From positions 32,936-68,995 of the forward strand of contig NZ_SMME01000866.1 in the NCBI RefSeq assembly GCF_009711465.1: 36,060 bases of DNA. Reading direction: 5' to 3'. Positions 26,235-35,280 of the stretch are shown piece after piece (positions within the stretch are counted from its first letter, which is position 1; every line of letters starts with the position of its first letter). The translations under genes were made by a program, and so were the position numbers. The notes beneath the pieces were generated by a model. The model was not told the origin of the DNA. It worked only from the letters and a program-made list of their open reading frames with translations, and made no database searches. Source of the DNA: Parendozoicomonas verongulae (GTDB lineage: Bacteria > Pseudomonadota > Gammaproteobacteria > Pseudomonadales > Endozoicomonadaceae).

Positions 26235-27530
26235 TCATGTGGTCGTATCCTGTTTTTTTACCCCATCAAATACCTCAATATCCAACTCGTCCTCACTCTT
26301 GGATACCAGAATATTCACCATAATATCGCCGGTGATATTCACGGTGGTACGCGCCATATCGAGAATACGATCGATACCTGCAATCAGAGCAACCCCTTCC
26401 ACGGGCAGACCAACGGTGGTGAGCACCAGTGTGAGCATAATCAGCCCGCCGCCGGGAATGCCCGCTGTGCCAATAGAGGCAAGAGTGGCAGTGGCAATGA
26501 TGGTGAGATAGTCTGCCGTGGAGAGATCGATACCGTAAGCCTGTGCGATAAACAGCGCCGTCACGCCCTGATAAAGGGCCGTACCATCCATATTGATGGT
26601 GGCACCCAGTGGCAGAATAAAACAGGAAGTGGATGCAGATGCCCCCAAACGCCGGGAGCAGTGCAAACTCATAGGCAGAGTACCTGCACTGCTGGATGTG
26701 GTGAAGGCGATCATCTGGGCATCAAATACCACTTTGAAAAAACGCAGCGGGCTGACCTTACCCAAAGCCTTCAGGCAGAAACCATAAAATCCATACAAAT
26801 GCAGCAGGGTGGCGATATACACCGCCACAATCACTTTCAATAGGGGAAGAAGTACATCAACGCCATAGGTACCAGCCAGCCATGCCATCAATCCGAATAC
26901 GCCATAGGGAGCACATTTCATCACCAGTTCGGTGAGTTTGTACATGGCTTCAGCAAGGCTGGTGAATACGGCAATGGCCGGTTTGCCTTTCTCACCAGTC
27001 AGAGACAGTGAAATCCCCAGAGCCAGTGCAAAGATGATGATCTGCAGAATATCCCCCCGAGCCATAGACTCCACCGGATTCTGAGGAATCAGTGCCACAA
27101 TCGTATTGATCAGAGAAGGGGTTTCCTGATTGCCAACAGGCTGCTGTGCCACAAGGCTGATGCCACTTCCCGGTTGTACCACATAGCCGAACAGCAGACC
27201 AAGAGTAATAGCGATGGTTGTTGTGGCCAGATAGAGCGCCAGCGTTTTTATACCGATGCGCCCCATCTTTGCAGTGTCTTCCATAGCGGTGACTCCCACT
27301 ACCAGAGAACAGAAAACCAGTGGTACGATCAGCATCTTGATGGCATTTACAAACAGCGTGCCGATGGGCTTCAGGGCTTGTGCGCTTTCTCCCAGCCAAC
27401 CCCCCACGGACAGACCAAGTACCATGGCAACAATGATTTGAAGCCAGATTGGCTGATTATTCCAGCGATGCCAAAGGGAAGGCGGTTTATTGTTCGGTCC
27501 GGATGGTGTTCTGCTTATTGATTTCGTCAT
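26235..27530 (-). CDS. Dicarboxylate/amino acid:cation symporter, glutamate/aspartate type
   Basis: A 431-residue inner-membrane transporter of the DAACS (SLC1-like) family. Landmarks are TSSSAGTLP (278-286, hairpin 1), NMDGT (313-317, helix 7 sodium site), GIPGGG (357-362, hairpin 2) and DRILDMARTTVN (387-398, helix 8). R394 and D391 align with R397 and D394 of archaeal GltPh, which bind the side-chain carboxylate and amino group of aspartate, so an acidic amino acid is favoured over a neutral one. About 180 bases separate it from the start of the next minus-strand gene. No good ribosome site is visible before ATG 27530. Confidence 0.92.
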   Translation of the reverse strand: MTKSISRTPSGPNNKPPSLWHRWNNQPIWLQIIVAMVLGLSVGGWLGESAQALKPIGTLFVNAIKMLIVPLVFCSLVVGVTAMEDTAKMGRIGIKTLALYLATTTIAITLGLLFGYVVQPGSGISLVAQQPVGNQETPSLINTIVALIPQNPVESMARGDILQIIIFALALGISLSLTGEKGKPAIAVFTSLAEAMYKLTELVMKCAPYGVFGLMAWLAGTYGVDVLLPLLKVIVAVYIATLLHLYGFYGFCLKALGKVSPLRFFKVVFDAQMIAFTTSSSAGTLPMSLHCSRRLGASASTSCFILPLGATINMDGTALYQGVTALFIAQAYGIDLSTADYLTIIATATLASIGTAGIPGGGLIMLTLVLTTVGLPVEGVALIAGIDRILDMARTTVNITGDIMVNILVSKSEDELDIEVFDGVKKQDTTT

Positions 27531-27611
27531 TAGTCGTTGGTGTTTTATGCAATTGTTGTAAGAATAGAGGGCGCTGACGGAAATACTTACAGCAACAGAT
27601 TTGGAAAAGAG

Positions 27612-28406
27612 ATGGCGGGCGAACGTTTACTGAATTACCGGCAATATGGCCAACCGGGTGAAGGTCAAACACCAGTGATTATTGTTCACGGATTGTTTGG
27701 CAGTATGGATAACCTGTCTCCGACAGCCCGCAGGCTGGCTGAGTCACGATGGGTTGTGGCCGCTGATTTAAGAAATCATGGCCGCTCCTTCCATGATGCG
27801 CAGATGTCGTACTCGCTTATGGCTGAAGATATTCTGGCCTTGATGGATCATCTGGAGATAGACGAAGTGGCTGTGATCGGCCACTCCATGGGAGGCAAAG
27901 TGGCCATGCAGCTGGCACTGATGGCTCCTGAAAGAGTGGCTGCGGTTGTGGTTGGTGATATTGCCCCAGTGGATTACCTGCCGGGGCACGATGATGTGCT
28001 GGCAGCCATCAGAAGCTACAAACCGGAGCAGGCGCTGTCCCGTACAGAGGCCGATCAACAGTTTGCGCACCACATTGCAGAACCGGCAGTACGGCAGCTG
28101 TTGATTAAAAACCTGATGCGCAATGAGCGTGGTGAGTTTGTCTGGCGAATCAATGCCAGCGGGTTGCTGGAGAATTATGACAACATCAAAGCAGCTCCCG
28201 TATTCAACCACTCAACCTTTGATAAGCCAGTTCTGTTTATCAAAGGCAGCGAGTCTGAATATCTGCAGCCAGAACACAAAGCGATTATTGGTTGCTACTT
28301 CCCCAAGGCAGAGCTAAAGGTGGTTTCCGGGGCGGGGCACTGGTTCCATGCCGAAAAACCGGATGTGTTTAACGGCATTGTGGAACGCTTTCTCAATACT
28401 CTCTAA
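27612..28406 (+). CDS. ybfF: Alpha/beta-hydrolase, YbfF-type esterase
   Basis: A 264-residue alpha/beta-hydrolase closely resembling E. coli YbfF, an acyl-CoA/palmitoyl ester hydrolase. The nucleophile is S92 in GHSMGGK, the oxyanion-hole region is HGLFGSMDNL (26-35), and the catalytic histidine lies in GAGHWFHAEKP near the C-terminus; DIAPVDY is also typical. The start is ATG 27612 with GGAAAAG upstream; an in-frame TTG at 27537 would add 25 unconserved residues. It is convergent with the small gene at 28428-28664. Confidence 0.9.
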   Translation: MAGERLLNYRQYGQPGEGQTPVIIVHGLFGSMDNLSPTARRLAESRWVVAADLRNHGRSFHDAQMSYSLMAEDILALMDHLEIDEVAVIGHSMGGKVAMQLALMAPERVAAVVVGDIAPVDYLPGHDDVLAAIRSYKPEQALSRTEADQQFAHHIAEPAVRQLLIKNLMRNERGEFVWRINASGLLENYDNIKAAPVFNHSTFDKPVLFIKGSESEYLQPEHKAIIGCYFPKAELKVVSGAGHWFHAEKPDVFNGIVERFLNTL

Positions 28407-28427
28407 TGATTTCTATGGAGGCTGGCA

Positions 28428-28664
28428 TCAGTGGTACCAGTCTTCATCTTCTTCGAAATCTTCAAAGTCATCTTCGTCGTACTCGTCGCCCAGGGCGTCT
28501 TTCAGATTCTTGCGCTCGAAATAGTGATCGATGCCTTTGCGAATGCTGCGGGCACGTTTGCGTTTGCATTTTGAGTGCCGGGATTTTTTGCGGCGTATTT
28601 CCAGTCCACCAGGAAGGCCGTCATCAGGTGAGAGACTCTCAGAGTCTGTGGTTGCACGAGGCAT
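28428..28664 (-). CDS. small basic/acidic protein, 78 aa
   Basis: A 78-residue protein with an Arg/Lys-rich middle (RRKKSRHSKCKRKRARS) and a very acidic C-terminus (EYDEDDFEDFEEDEDWYH). The start is ATG 28664 with AAAGGA eight bases upstream. It resembles in layout the short PA3496-type proteins of pseudomonads, but I cannot confirm homology. Such charge-separated small proteins often bind RNA or a protein partner. It is separated from cpdA by 136 bases on the same strand. Confidence 0.65.
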   Translation of the reverse strand: MPRATTDSESLSPDDGLPGGLEIRRKKSRHSKCKRKRARSIRKGIDHYFERKNLKDALGDEYDEDDFEDFEEDEDWYH

Positions 28665-28800
28665 GGTCCAGTTCCTTTGTACTACTTGTCTCAATTCTTA
28701 CTTTAGAAAACAGACATGCATGCGAGGGCGCTGGATGTATAACTAATCAGAATAAGGAAGAAGTGCTTGTTTTCGCTGGGTTTTGAAGCACGCGAAGATG

Positions 28801-29598
28801 TCAATATCCCGACTGGGATCTGTCTGGCAGCCAGCTTCCTTCCGGCAGTCTGCAGACTTCCGTCTCAATGGCACCGTCCGGGTAAAGGCGCAGGCGGCGA
28901 TAACCGGGCTGACGATCATCCACGGCAAAGCCTTCTGCGCCGGGCTGGAACTGAACGCAGGTGGAAGGCACGCCAAGTACCCGCACGCCCTGGTGGACAA
29001 TATCCCGCTCCTGGTGAGTATGGCCGTGGATAATGGCCTGCACCTGTGGATAACCCTTCAGTAAGGTGAACACAGCTTCACGGTTGCGCAGGGCGATATC
29101 ATCCATCCAGCGGCTCTTTACAGAAACCGGGTGGTGGTGCATGGCGACCACAGTGGGGTGCTCCTGAAACGCAACCAGCTGGCTTTCAAAGCGATCAAGT
29201 TCTTCGGAGGTAAGAAGGCCATGGATTTCGCCATTGGTCTGGGTATTGAGCATCAGAATAACCCAGTTACCTATCTGGATATGGTCAGGAAACAGGGGGG
29301 CAAACTGGTGAACAGCATCACCCAGGCCGCTCATATCATCGTGATTGCCACGTAGCCAGGAAAAAGGTGCTGTAAAGGCTGAAAGCACATGTTGGCAATA
29401 TTTATAGGATTCAAGGCTGTTATCCTGGGATATATCACCTGTGACGAGGATGTGGTCGATGGCAGGTTCCTGATCTTTCACCATGGCGGCAACATGGGCA
29501 AATGCGCTGTTTGTGCGAATGCCCATAAGATGACTGGCATCATCTGCGAACAGGTGGCAGTCACTCAGCTGTATCAGGTTAACTGGACGCTGCAGCAC
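28801..29598 (-). CDS. cpdA: 3',5'-cyclic-AMP phosphodiesterase CpdA
   Basis: Hydrolyses cAMP to AMP and so tunes CRP-dependent expression. The class III metallophosphoesterase motifs are complete: D13-x-H15 in QLSDCHLF, VTGDISQD, RGNHDD, MHHHPV and IHGHTHQE, with the late PSTCVQFQP block shared with E. coli CpdA. The start is GTG 29598. It follows yqiB on the same strand after an 84-base gap, as in the E. coli yqiB-cpdA order, but yqiA and parE are not next here. Confidence 0.93.
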   Translation of the reverse strand: MLQRPVNLIQLSDCHLFADDASHLMGIRTNSAFAHVAAMVKDQEPAIDHILVTGDISQDNSLESYKYCQHVLSAFTAPFSWLRGNHDDMSGLGDAVHQFAPLFPDHIQIGNWVILMLNTQTNGEIHGLLTSEELDRFESQLVAFQEHPTVVAMHHHPVSVKSRWMDDIALRNREAVFTLLKGYPQVQAIIHGHTHQERDIVHQGVRVLGVPSTCVQFQPGAEGFAVDDRQPGYRRLRLYPDGAIETEVCRLPEGSWLPDRSQSGY

Positions 29599-29682
29599 GA
29601 TTTTCGACCCATATTGTTAGTGTTGGACAAAGACCCACGAAGATAATAACGGTCAACAAGGCCAGACTCCAGCGTGGTTCTG

Positions 29683-30144
29683 TTAAAGAGTTGGCGTTTT
29701 GCCCGCTTGCAGGCAGTGTTGCAGCCACTCCGATAGCAGCTTGTTGAGCTGGTGTTTCTCATCAGGCTGGTACATCTCAGGGTTTGGGTAACTGTATCGG
29801 GCATCTAACCCCCGATGATGGTCTGCAGCAACAACTTCCGCCATACGCACATCATGATACAAACGCACGGACAGATTGGGCAGGGGAAGCCATCTGTGGA
29901 AGGGCTGAACCAGTGAGAGGTGCAGAAGTGTTGTGTATTTCGTTTGCTCCCGAATCTCCAGACAGGCCTCGGCTTCATGCCCCTGCATTTCAATATTTAT
30001 GAAGCGTTGTGTTCCAGCAGGGCCTCGTGGAGTGATACGCAGGATGCGCAGGTAGTTTGCATCACACACCGCCTGCAGCCCGGTCAAGTCCACGTGGTAA
30101 CGTGAACGCTGTCGGTTTTGATTGCGAGTTGTGTGTAAAAGCAT
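29683..30144 (-). CDS. yqiB: DUF1249 family protein YqiB
   Basis: A protein of unknown function matching E. coli YqiB: TKYTTLLHL, LPNLSVRLYHDVRMAEVV, ARYSYPNPEMYQPDEKHQLN and the LSEWLQHCL end. ATG 30144 gives 153 residues, closer to YqiB (140) than the start farther upstream at 30204. A perfect TATAAT lies between the two starts, which also supports 30144. Upstream, AGGCGAG is a loose ribosome site. It is divergent from tolC; the nudF gene that sits between tolC and yqiB in E. coli is absent. Confidence 0.88.
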   Translation of the reverse strand: MLLHTTRNQNRQRSRYHVDLTGLQAVCDANYLRILRITPRGPAGTQRFINIEMQGHEAEACLEIREQTKYTTLLHLSLVQPFHRWLPLPNLSVRLYHDVRMAEVVAADHHRGLDARYSYPNPEMYQPDEKHQLNKLLSEWLQHCLQAGKTPTL

Positions 30145-30172
30145 AAGGGTACTCGCCTGAATTCTTCTTCGT

Positions 30173-30178
30173 ATTATA
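30173..30178 (-). promoter_or_regulatory. -10 element for yqiB-cpdA
   Basis: On the minus strand this reads TATAAT, a perfect -10, about 29 bases upstream of the chosen yqiB start. The nearest -35 candidate (TTGATG) is 20 bases away, so the -35 is weak. Confidence 0.5.
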
Positions 30179-30368
30179 CGCGACAGGCTTTTTGCATTCA
30201 TCAAAATACAAATTGATGATAAATATCAGTTTGGTTTTGGAAGACTAAGTGTTACTTTTGCGCATTTGCAGGCAAAAACCTGCGTCTTTTCGCTATTAAT
30301 CTGGGGAATGTGGCTGTTTCCCGACAGGCGACCCTTCAATAAATTACAGGCATAGATACAGGATTCGA

Positions 30369-31745
30369 ATGATGGCATCCAAGCGATTGCTGGTCGGAAT
30401 CGGTGCAGCAGTGATGGCACTGAGTGGAACAATTCAGGCTCAGGAGTCCGCTGACCTCCTGAAGGTTTATGAACTGGCACTGAAAAATGATGCAGACCTG
30501 GCAGCGGCGCAGGCTTCCTTTAAAGCTTCCAGCGAATCTGTGAACCAGAGTCGTGCACTGCTTCTGCCCAGTATTGGCGTGCAGGCGAATACAGCCTATC
30601 AGCGTGATTGGAATGTAGGCCAAGGAGCTACTGCAACTAGCGACTACAACCATCATGGGTGGGGGGCGACTTTAACGCAACCTCTCTTCAACCTTTCATC
30701 TTGGTTCAACTTTGAACGCACCGGCATTCTGACTGAACAGGCTCGTCAAGTACTGGCCGTTGAACAGCAGAGCCTGATTATGCGCGTATCTGAAGCCTAC
30801 TTTAATGTCCTGCGTGCAGAAGATGCCCTGTCTACGGCTCAGGCCGAAGAGCGTGCCGTACAGCGCCAGCTGGAACAAACCCAACAGCGCTTCGAAGTAG
30901 GCCTGATTGCCGAGACAGATGTTCTGGAAGCCCGTGCCGCTTATGATGGTGCCCGAGTGGCCCGTATTCAGGCAAACAATCAGGTGTCTGTCTCTCTGGA
31001 AAACCTGCGTACCCTGACCAATGTTTACATCGGTGATCTGGTAAAGCTGGATAAGACCATGCCAGTGGCTACGCCAGCTCCTCTGGTTGTTGAACAGTGG
31101 GTCAACACCTCTATTGCACAAAACCTGACGTTGAAAGCGGCCCGTGAAGGTGTGTCTGCGGCTGAGTCTCAGCTGAAGGTGAGTCGCTCTGGTCACGCTC
31201 CCACACTGAGTTTCGAAGCATCATTTAATCATGATGTAAGACACTCCGGTGACTCCGGTCCTGACAACAAGAAAAATTCAACAATCTACGGTCTGAAAGC
31301 CAGCCTGCCCATTTTCAGCGGCGGTGGCACCAGCTCCAAGGTTCGTGAATCCGGCTACCGTCTGGAAGAGAGTCAGATGAAGTACGACAGCAGCCTGCGC
31401 CAGGTAACGGCGAATACCCGAAACCTGTTTAACACTGTCAATGCAGACGTTGAACGCGTGGATGCCCGTTGTCAGGGTATTGTTTCTGCCAGCAGTGCAC
31501 TGAAGGCCACCCAGAGTGGTTATGAAGTGGGCACCCGCAACATTGTGGATGTTCTGGATGCCCAGAAGAGCCTTTACGGTGCTCAGCGTGATTATCTGAA
31601 CGCGCGCTACGACTTCATCATCAACACCCTGAAACTGAAGCAGACGGCTGGTACTCTGAGCCCTCAGGATCTGAAAGACCTGAATGCCTGGATTCGTGCC
31701 AGCAAGGACGATGATCTGACTCCGGTCTGTAAGAAGGACGCTTAA
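30369..31745 (+). CDS. tolC: Outer-membrane efflux channel TolC
   Basis: Forms the trimeric outer-membrane duct used by tripartite drug pumps and type I secretion. A signal peptide (about 1-24, cleaved near IQA-QES) is followed by two tandem structural repeats of about 200 residues each: LLPSIGVQANTAY begins the first strand region and HAPTLSFEASFNHD the second, and the matching helical hairpins have VLRAEDALSTAQAE and the conserved RYDFIINTLKLKQTAGTL end. At 458 residues it is normal. Two late cysteines (in DARCQGIV and TPVCKKDA) could pair in the periplasm. AGGA precedes ATG 30369. It ends at a bidirectional terminator. Confidence 0.95.
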   Translation: MMASKRLLVGIGAAVMALSGTIQAQESADLLKVYELALKNDADLAAAQASFKASSESVNQSRALLLPSIGVQANTAYQRDWNVGQGATATSDYNHHGWGATLTQPLFNLSSWFNFERTGILTEQARQVLAVEQQSLIMRVSEAYFNVLRAEDALSTAQAEERAVQRQLEQTQQRFEVGLIAETDVLEARAAYDGARVARIQANNQVSVSLENLRTLTNVYIGDLVKLDKTMPVATPAPLVVEQWVNTSIAQNLTLKAAREGVSAAESQLKVSRSGHAPTLSFEASFNHDVRHSGDSGPDNKKNSTIYGLKASLPIFSGGGTSSKVRESGYRLEESQMKYDSSLRQVTANTRNLFNTVNADVERVDARCQGIVSASSALKATQSGYEVGTRNIVDVLDAQKSLYGAQRDYLNARYDFIINTLKLKQTAGTLSPQDLKDLNAWIRASKDDDLTPVCKKDA

Positions 31746-31763
31746 CCCTTCCGGTGTTCCTAT

Positions 31764-31806
31764 AAAAAGAGGCCATAAACCTGTGGGGTTTATGGCCTCT
31801 TTTTTT
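31764..31806. terminator. bidirectional terminator between tolC and waaA
   Basis: A perfect 18-bp stem (31764-31781 with 31787-31804) and five-base loop TGTGG. A T run follows on the + strand and the complementary A run lies at the 5' side, so it can end both tolC and the convergent waaA, whose stop is at 31818-31820. Confidence 0.93.
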
Positions 31807-31817
31807 ATGTTTATGAC

Positions 31818-33110
31818 TTAGCTGATAAGAGCTTGCGCCAGCATTAACTGGCGATCCAATGCGCCACGGTTTTTATTCATCACCCCAAGGGCATTGCTGC
31901 CAGCCTTTTGGGCTGCCTGTTCATTGGTGAATATCATCTGGGCATGGCGAGCCAGCTCAGAGCTGGAGTGAACGGTGGTGAGTGCACCGGCGTTTTCCAT
32001 AGTGGCTGTCACTTCCGTGAAGTTAAATACATGGGGGCCAGAGACAATCGGTAAGCCTAAAGCTGCAGGCTCCAGTGGATTGTGGCCACCGTGTTCCACC
32101 AGACTTCCTCCTACAAACGCAAGGTCCGCTGTGGCATACATGCGCAGCAGCTCACCCATTGTGTCCCCCAGCAGTACATCGGTATCGGGTGTGACGGTGT
32201 CGTTTGTACTCCGGCGACTTACTTGCCAGCCTTCGTTCTTGAGCAGGCCGTAAACCGGATCAAACCGTTCCAGATGTCGTGGCACCAGAACCAGCAAAAT
32301 ATCGGGGAGCGTGCGACGTATCTCTTTGAAGGCTTCGAGAATCTGTTCGTCTTCCCCTGGATGGGTGCTGGCTGCAATAAAAATACGTGCCTGTTGTGAA
32401 CGGCCTGTCAGCCACTGCTCCCGGAGTGTTTGCCCTTCCTGTTTGAGAACGTCTGAAATCACAAGATCGTACTTGAGAGTGCCTGTTACCTGCATGCGGG
32501 CTCTTGGGAAACCCAGTTCAGTAAAGCGGCGGGCGTCGTCTTCCGATTGCGCCGCAATAAAGGAGAGCTTCTGCAACATATTACGGGTGAGGGAACCCAG
32601 ACGACCATAGCCTCGGGCAGAACGTTCCGACAGACGGGCATTGGTCAGAAGTACCGGAATGTTGCGGTTATGGCAGGCTGCGATGGTGTTGGGCCAGAGT
32701 TCGGTTTCCATGACTACGGCCAGCTCCGGCTTGATGTGGTTCAGAAAGCGACTGATGGCACCTGGAAGGTCGTAGGGGGCATACACATGGTAAACAGTAT
32801 CGCCATACAGCTTGCGTACCTGCTCCGAGCCGGTGGGGGTCATGGTGGTGACAACAACCTGATGCTTGGGGTACATGGCAATGAGCCTTTTCACTAAAGG
32901 CGCAGCCGCAATAGATTCCCCCACTGATACCGTATGCACCCAAATGGCTTTTCCGCTGCTTTTGCTGGCCGGAAAAGGCGGCAGGCTCAGGCCAAACCTT
33001 TCATGCCAGCGTCTGGCATAGGCCGGTGCACGCCAGGCACGATAGAGAAGGCGCAGAACAACAAGGGGTAAAGCAAGGTAGAAGATCAGTGTGTAAACGA
33101 AACGGGACAT
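31818..33110 (-). CDS. waaA: Kdo transferase WaaA
   Basis: Adds 3-deoxy-D-manno-octulosonic acid from CMP-Kdo to lipid A precursor on the inner leaflet of the inner membrane. An N-terminal membrane anchor (about 5-23, LIFYLALPLVVLRLLY) is followed by a GT-B fold with the catalytic glutamate E65 in TVSVGESIAAAP, METELWPN, and the C-terminal block FVGGSLVEHGGHNPLEPA. 430 residues is normal for the family. It is divergent from the FAD oxidoreductase, a neighbourhood I recall from P. aeruginosa. Confidence 0.95.
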   Translation of the reverse strand: MSRFVYTLIFYLALPLVVLRLLYRAWRAPAYARRWHERFGLSLPPFPASKSSGKAIWVHTVSVGESIAAAPLVKRLIAMYPKHQVVVTTMTPTGSEQVRKLYGDTVYHVYAPYDLPGAISRFLNHIKPELAVVMETELWPNTIAACHNRNIPVLLTNARLSERSARGYGRLGSLTRNMLQKLSFIAAQSEDDARRFTELGFPRARMQVTGTLKYDLVISDVLKQEGQTLREQWLTGRSQQARIFIAASTHPGEDEQILEAFKEIRRTLPDILLVLVPRHLERFDPVYGLLKNEGWQVSRRSTNDTVTPDTDVLLGDTMGELLRMYATADLAFVGGSLVEHGGHNPLEPAALGLPIVSGPHVFNFTEVTATMENAGALTTVHSSSELARHAQMIFTNEQAAQKAGSNALGVMNKNRGALDRQLMLAQALIS

Positions 33111-33273
33111 TGGCAGCCGCTTTCCTGTATGGGACAGCCATTATCCGTGAGAGCCAGGACCTTTGTCTATTTTGTCTTCGTACAGGAATCATCTTCACAT
33201 CAGGCTTGTATTCGAGCGCCTTAACCCTTATTTATACAGCCAAATCTCTTATCTGACAGGTAGCTAACAGCTA

Positions 33274-34479
33274 ATGAACCATGTCATCGAAGCTGACGTT
33301 ACAATCGTTGGCGGTGGTATTGCAGGCCTGTGGTTATTTCGGCGCCTGAACAACCTGGGTTACAAAGCACTCCTTCTTGAAAACGAAACACTGGGCGGTG
33401 GGCAAACCATCAAATCCCAGGGCATTATCCACGGCGGTATCAAGTATGCGCTGTCCGGAAACCTGACCAAAGCCTCTGAATGTATCGCTGGTATGCCGGC
33501 GCGCTGGATGGCTGCCATTAAGGGTGAAGGAGAACTGGATCTGACCTCTGTGCGGATTCTGTCCGATCACCAGTATATGTGGACGCCGGGCGGCTTCGGC
33601 TCCCGCATGGCGGCCTTCTTTGGCAGCAAGGCACTGCGCGGGCGGGTAGATTCCGTATCCCGTAGCGAGCTGCCAGAAGCGTTCAATACCCCTGCTTTCA
33701 AAGGCAAACTCTATAAACTCAACGAGAGTATTCTGGACATTGAAAGTGTTGTAAAGGCACTGGTTAAAGGGCTGGAAGATCGCATCATCAAGGTGGATTG
33801 GGAAACCGACACCACACTCAAACTGAACGATGATAAATCCATCGCTGGCATTGAGATGGTGCGTGGCGATGATCACTACACCATCGACGCCAAACAGTAT
33901 GTGTTCACCGCTGGGGAAGGCACCGGTGATTTACTGGATCGCTGGCAGCTGGATGCTCCTGCCATGCAATTGCGCCCGCTGCACATGGTTATGGTGGAGC
34001 ATGATTTTCCCCACCCGGTGTATGCCCACTGTGTCAGCACCGATATTCTTCCTCGCCTGACTATGACCAGCCATCCCTCCGAGAATGGCCGCTGGGTGTG
34101 GTACATGGGCGGCGAACTGGCCGAAGCTGGCGTAAAGCGTGATGCCGATGAGCAGATTGCACTGGCTAAGAAAGAGCTGAAGAAGCTGCTGCCCTGGGTG
34201 GATCTGGGCAACGCACGCTGGGGCACTTTGCGTGTTAACCGTGCTGAACCCAAGCAGAACAAACTGCTGCGCCCCGACGCTGCTTACTGCAAACAGATTC
34301 ACAACGGCATGGTCACCTGGCCCACCAAACTGGCGCTGGCTCCCAACCTGACGGATGAAGTGATTCGCAATCTGGACGCCAAGGGCATCAAACCAGAAGG
34401 TAATGAAGGTTTTATCGCTCCCAATCAACCTCGCCCGGAGATTACCAAACCTTTCTGGCACGGTCGCCTGCAGGACTAA
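33274..34479 (+). CDS. FAD-dependent oxidoreductase (PA4991-like, DAO family)
   Basis: A 401-residue flavoprotein with dinucleotide-binding motif VGGGIAG (12-18) and a D-amino-acid-oxidase-type fold related to glycerol-3-phosphate dehydrogenases. Blocks such as GGGQTIKSQGIIHGGIKY and MPARWMAA are distinctive. I recall the P. aeruginosa counterpart PA4991 beside waaA, whose substrate is unresolved. The stop is three bases before the aldo/keto reductase, so they are co-transcribed. There is no membrane segment. Substrate unknown. Confidence 0.85.
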   Translation: MNHVIEADVTIVGGGIAGLWLFRRLNNLGYKALLLENETLGGGQTIKSQGIIHGGIKYALSGNLTKASECIAGMPARWMAAIKGEGELDLTSVRILSDHQYMWTPGGFGSRMAAFFGSKALRGRVDSVSRSELPEAFNTPAFKGKLYKLNESILDIESVVKALVKGLEDRIIKVDWETDTTLKLNDDKSIAGIEMVRGDDHYTIDAKQYVFTAGEGTGDLLDRWQLDAPAMQLRPLHMVMVEHDFPHPVYAHCVSTDILPRLTMTSHPSENGRWVWYMGGELAEAGVKRDADEQIALAKKELKKLLPWVDLGNARWGTLRVNRAEPKQNKLLRPDAAYCKQIHNGMVTWPTKLALAPNLTDEVIRNLDAKGIKPEGNEGFIAPNQPRPEITKPFWHGRLQD

Positions 34480-34482
34480 AAC

Positions 34483-35280
34483 ATGACAACAGATAACCAC
34501 TGGCTACGCCCGGTTGCGGATACTGGCCTGACTGTTTCTGCGGTCGGCTTTGGAACCGTAAAACTTGGCCGTAACGAGCAGGTGAAATACCCCACGTCTT
34601 TCAAAATTCCTGACGATGGGGAAGCCTTGAACCTGCTGGCTCAGGCGCGGGATCTTGGTATCAATCTGCTGGATACCGCTCCGGCCTACGGCACCAGCGA
34701 GGAGCGACTGGGCAAACTGTTGCAGGGGCAGCGTGATCAGTGGGTTATCTGCAGCAAGGTGGGGGAAGAGTTTGAAAACGGTCAATCCCGCTTTGACTTC
34801 ACCCCCGAGCATATTCGTTTCAGCATCGAGCGCAGCCTGAAGCGTCTGAATACTGATTGCGTGGATATGGTGCTGGTGCACTCCGATGGCAATGACGTGG
34901 ATGTGATTCGTCAATACGGCTGCCTGGAAGTGCTTGCGGACCTGAAAAAAGAAGGGTTGATTCGTGCCAGCGGCATGTCTACCAAAACCGTAGACGGTGG
35001 CATTCTGGCGCTGGAGCAGTCTGACTGCGCCATGGTAACCTGGAACCTGAACGAGCAGGGTGAGAAAGCTGTGCTTGATTTTGCACACCAGCAGAATAAG
35101 TCCATTCTGGTTAAGAAAGCGCTGGCCAGTGGCCATTTGTGTATGGACGGGGAAGACCCGGTGCAGGCCAGCATGAACTTTGTGTTTTCACATCCCGGCG
35201 TGACCAGTGCTGTACTTGGGACGATCAACCCCAAGCACATGGCCCAGAATGTGAACGCGGTAAAAGTGGCTCTTATCTAA
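34483..35280 (+). CDS. Aldo/keto reductase
   Basis: A 265-residue AKR-superfamily protein. The catalytic tetrad is visible: D64 and Y69 in DTAPAYGTSEERLG, K92 in ICSKVG and H133 in VLVHSDG. The C-terminal half has a TIM-barrel end with HPGVTSAVLGTINPKHM for NADPH binding. The substrate is not indicated. It starts three bases after the FAD protein and abuts the Nudix-like gene (TAAATG), indicating one operon and probably one pathway. Confidence 0.9.
   Translation: MTTDNHWLRPVADTGLTVSAVGFGTVKLGRNEQVKYPTSFKIPDDGEALNLLAQARDLGINLLDTAPAYGTSEERLGKLLQGQRDQWVICSKVGEEFENGQSRFDFTPEHIRFSIERSLKRLNTDCVDMVLVHSDGNDVDVIRQYGCLEVLADLKKEGLIRASGMSTKTVDGGILALEQSDCAMVTWNLNEQGEKAVLDFAHQQNKSILVKKALASGHLCMDGEDPVQASMNFVFSHPGVTSAVLGTINPKHMAQNVNAVKVALI

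Noticed and set aside
27537..27611. 25-residue extension of the YbfF-type esterase from TTG 27537
   Set aside because: Rare start codon without a ribosome site; ATG 27612 gives the family length.
28774..28803. Six-base inverted repeat after cpdA as a terminator
   Set aside because: Stem too short, loop long and no T run.
30145..30204. N-terminal extension of YqiB from TTG 30204 or ATG 30201
   Set aside because: It would contain the perfect TATAAT -10 box, and the family does not have these residues.
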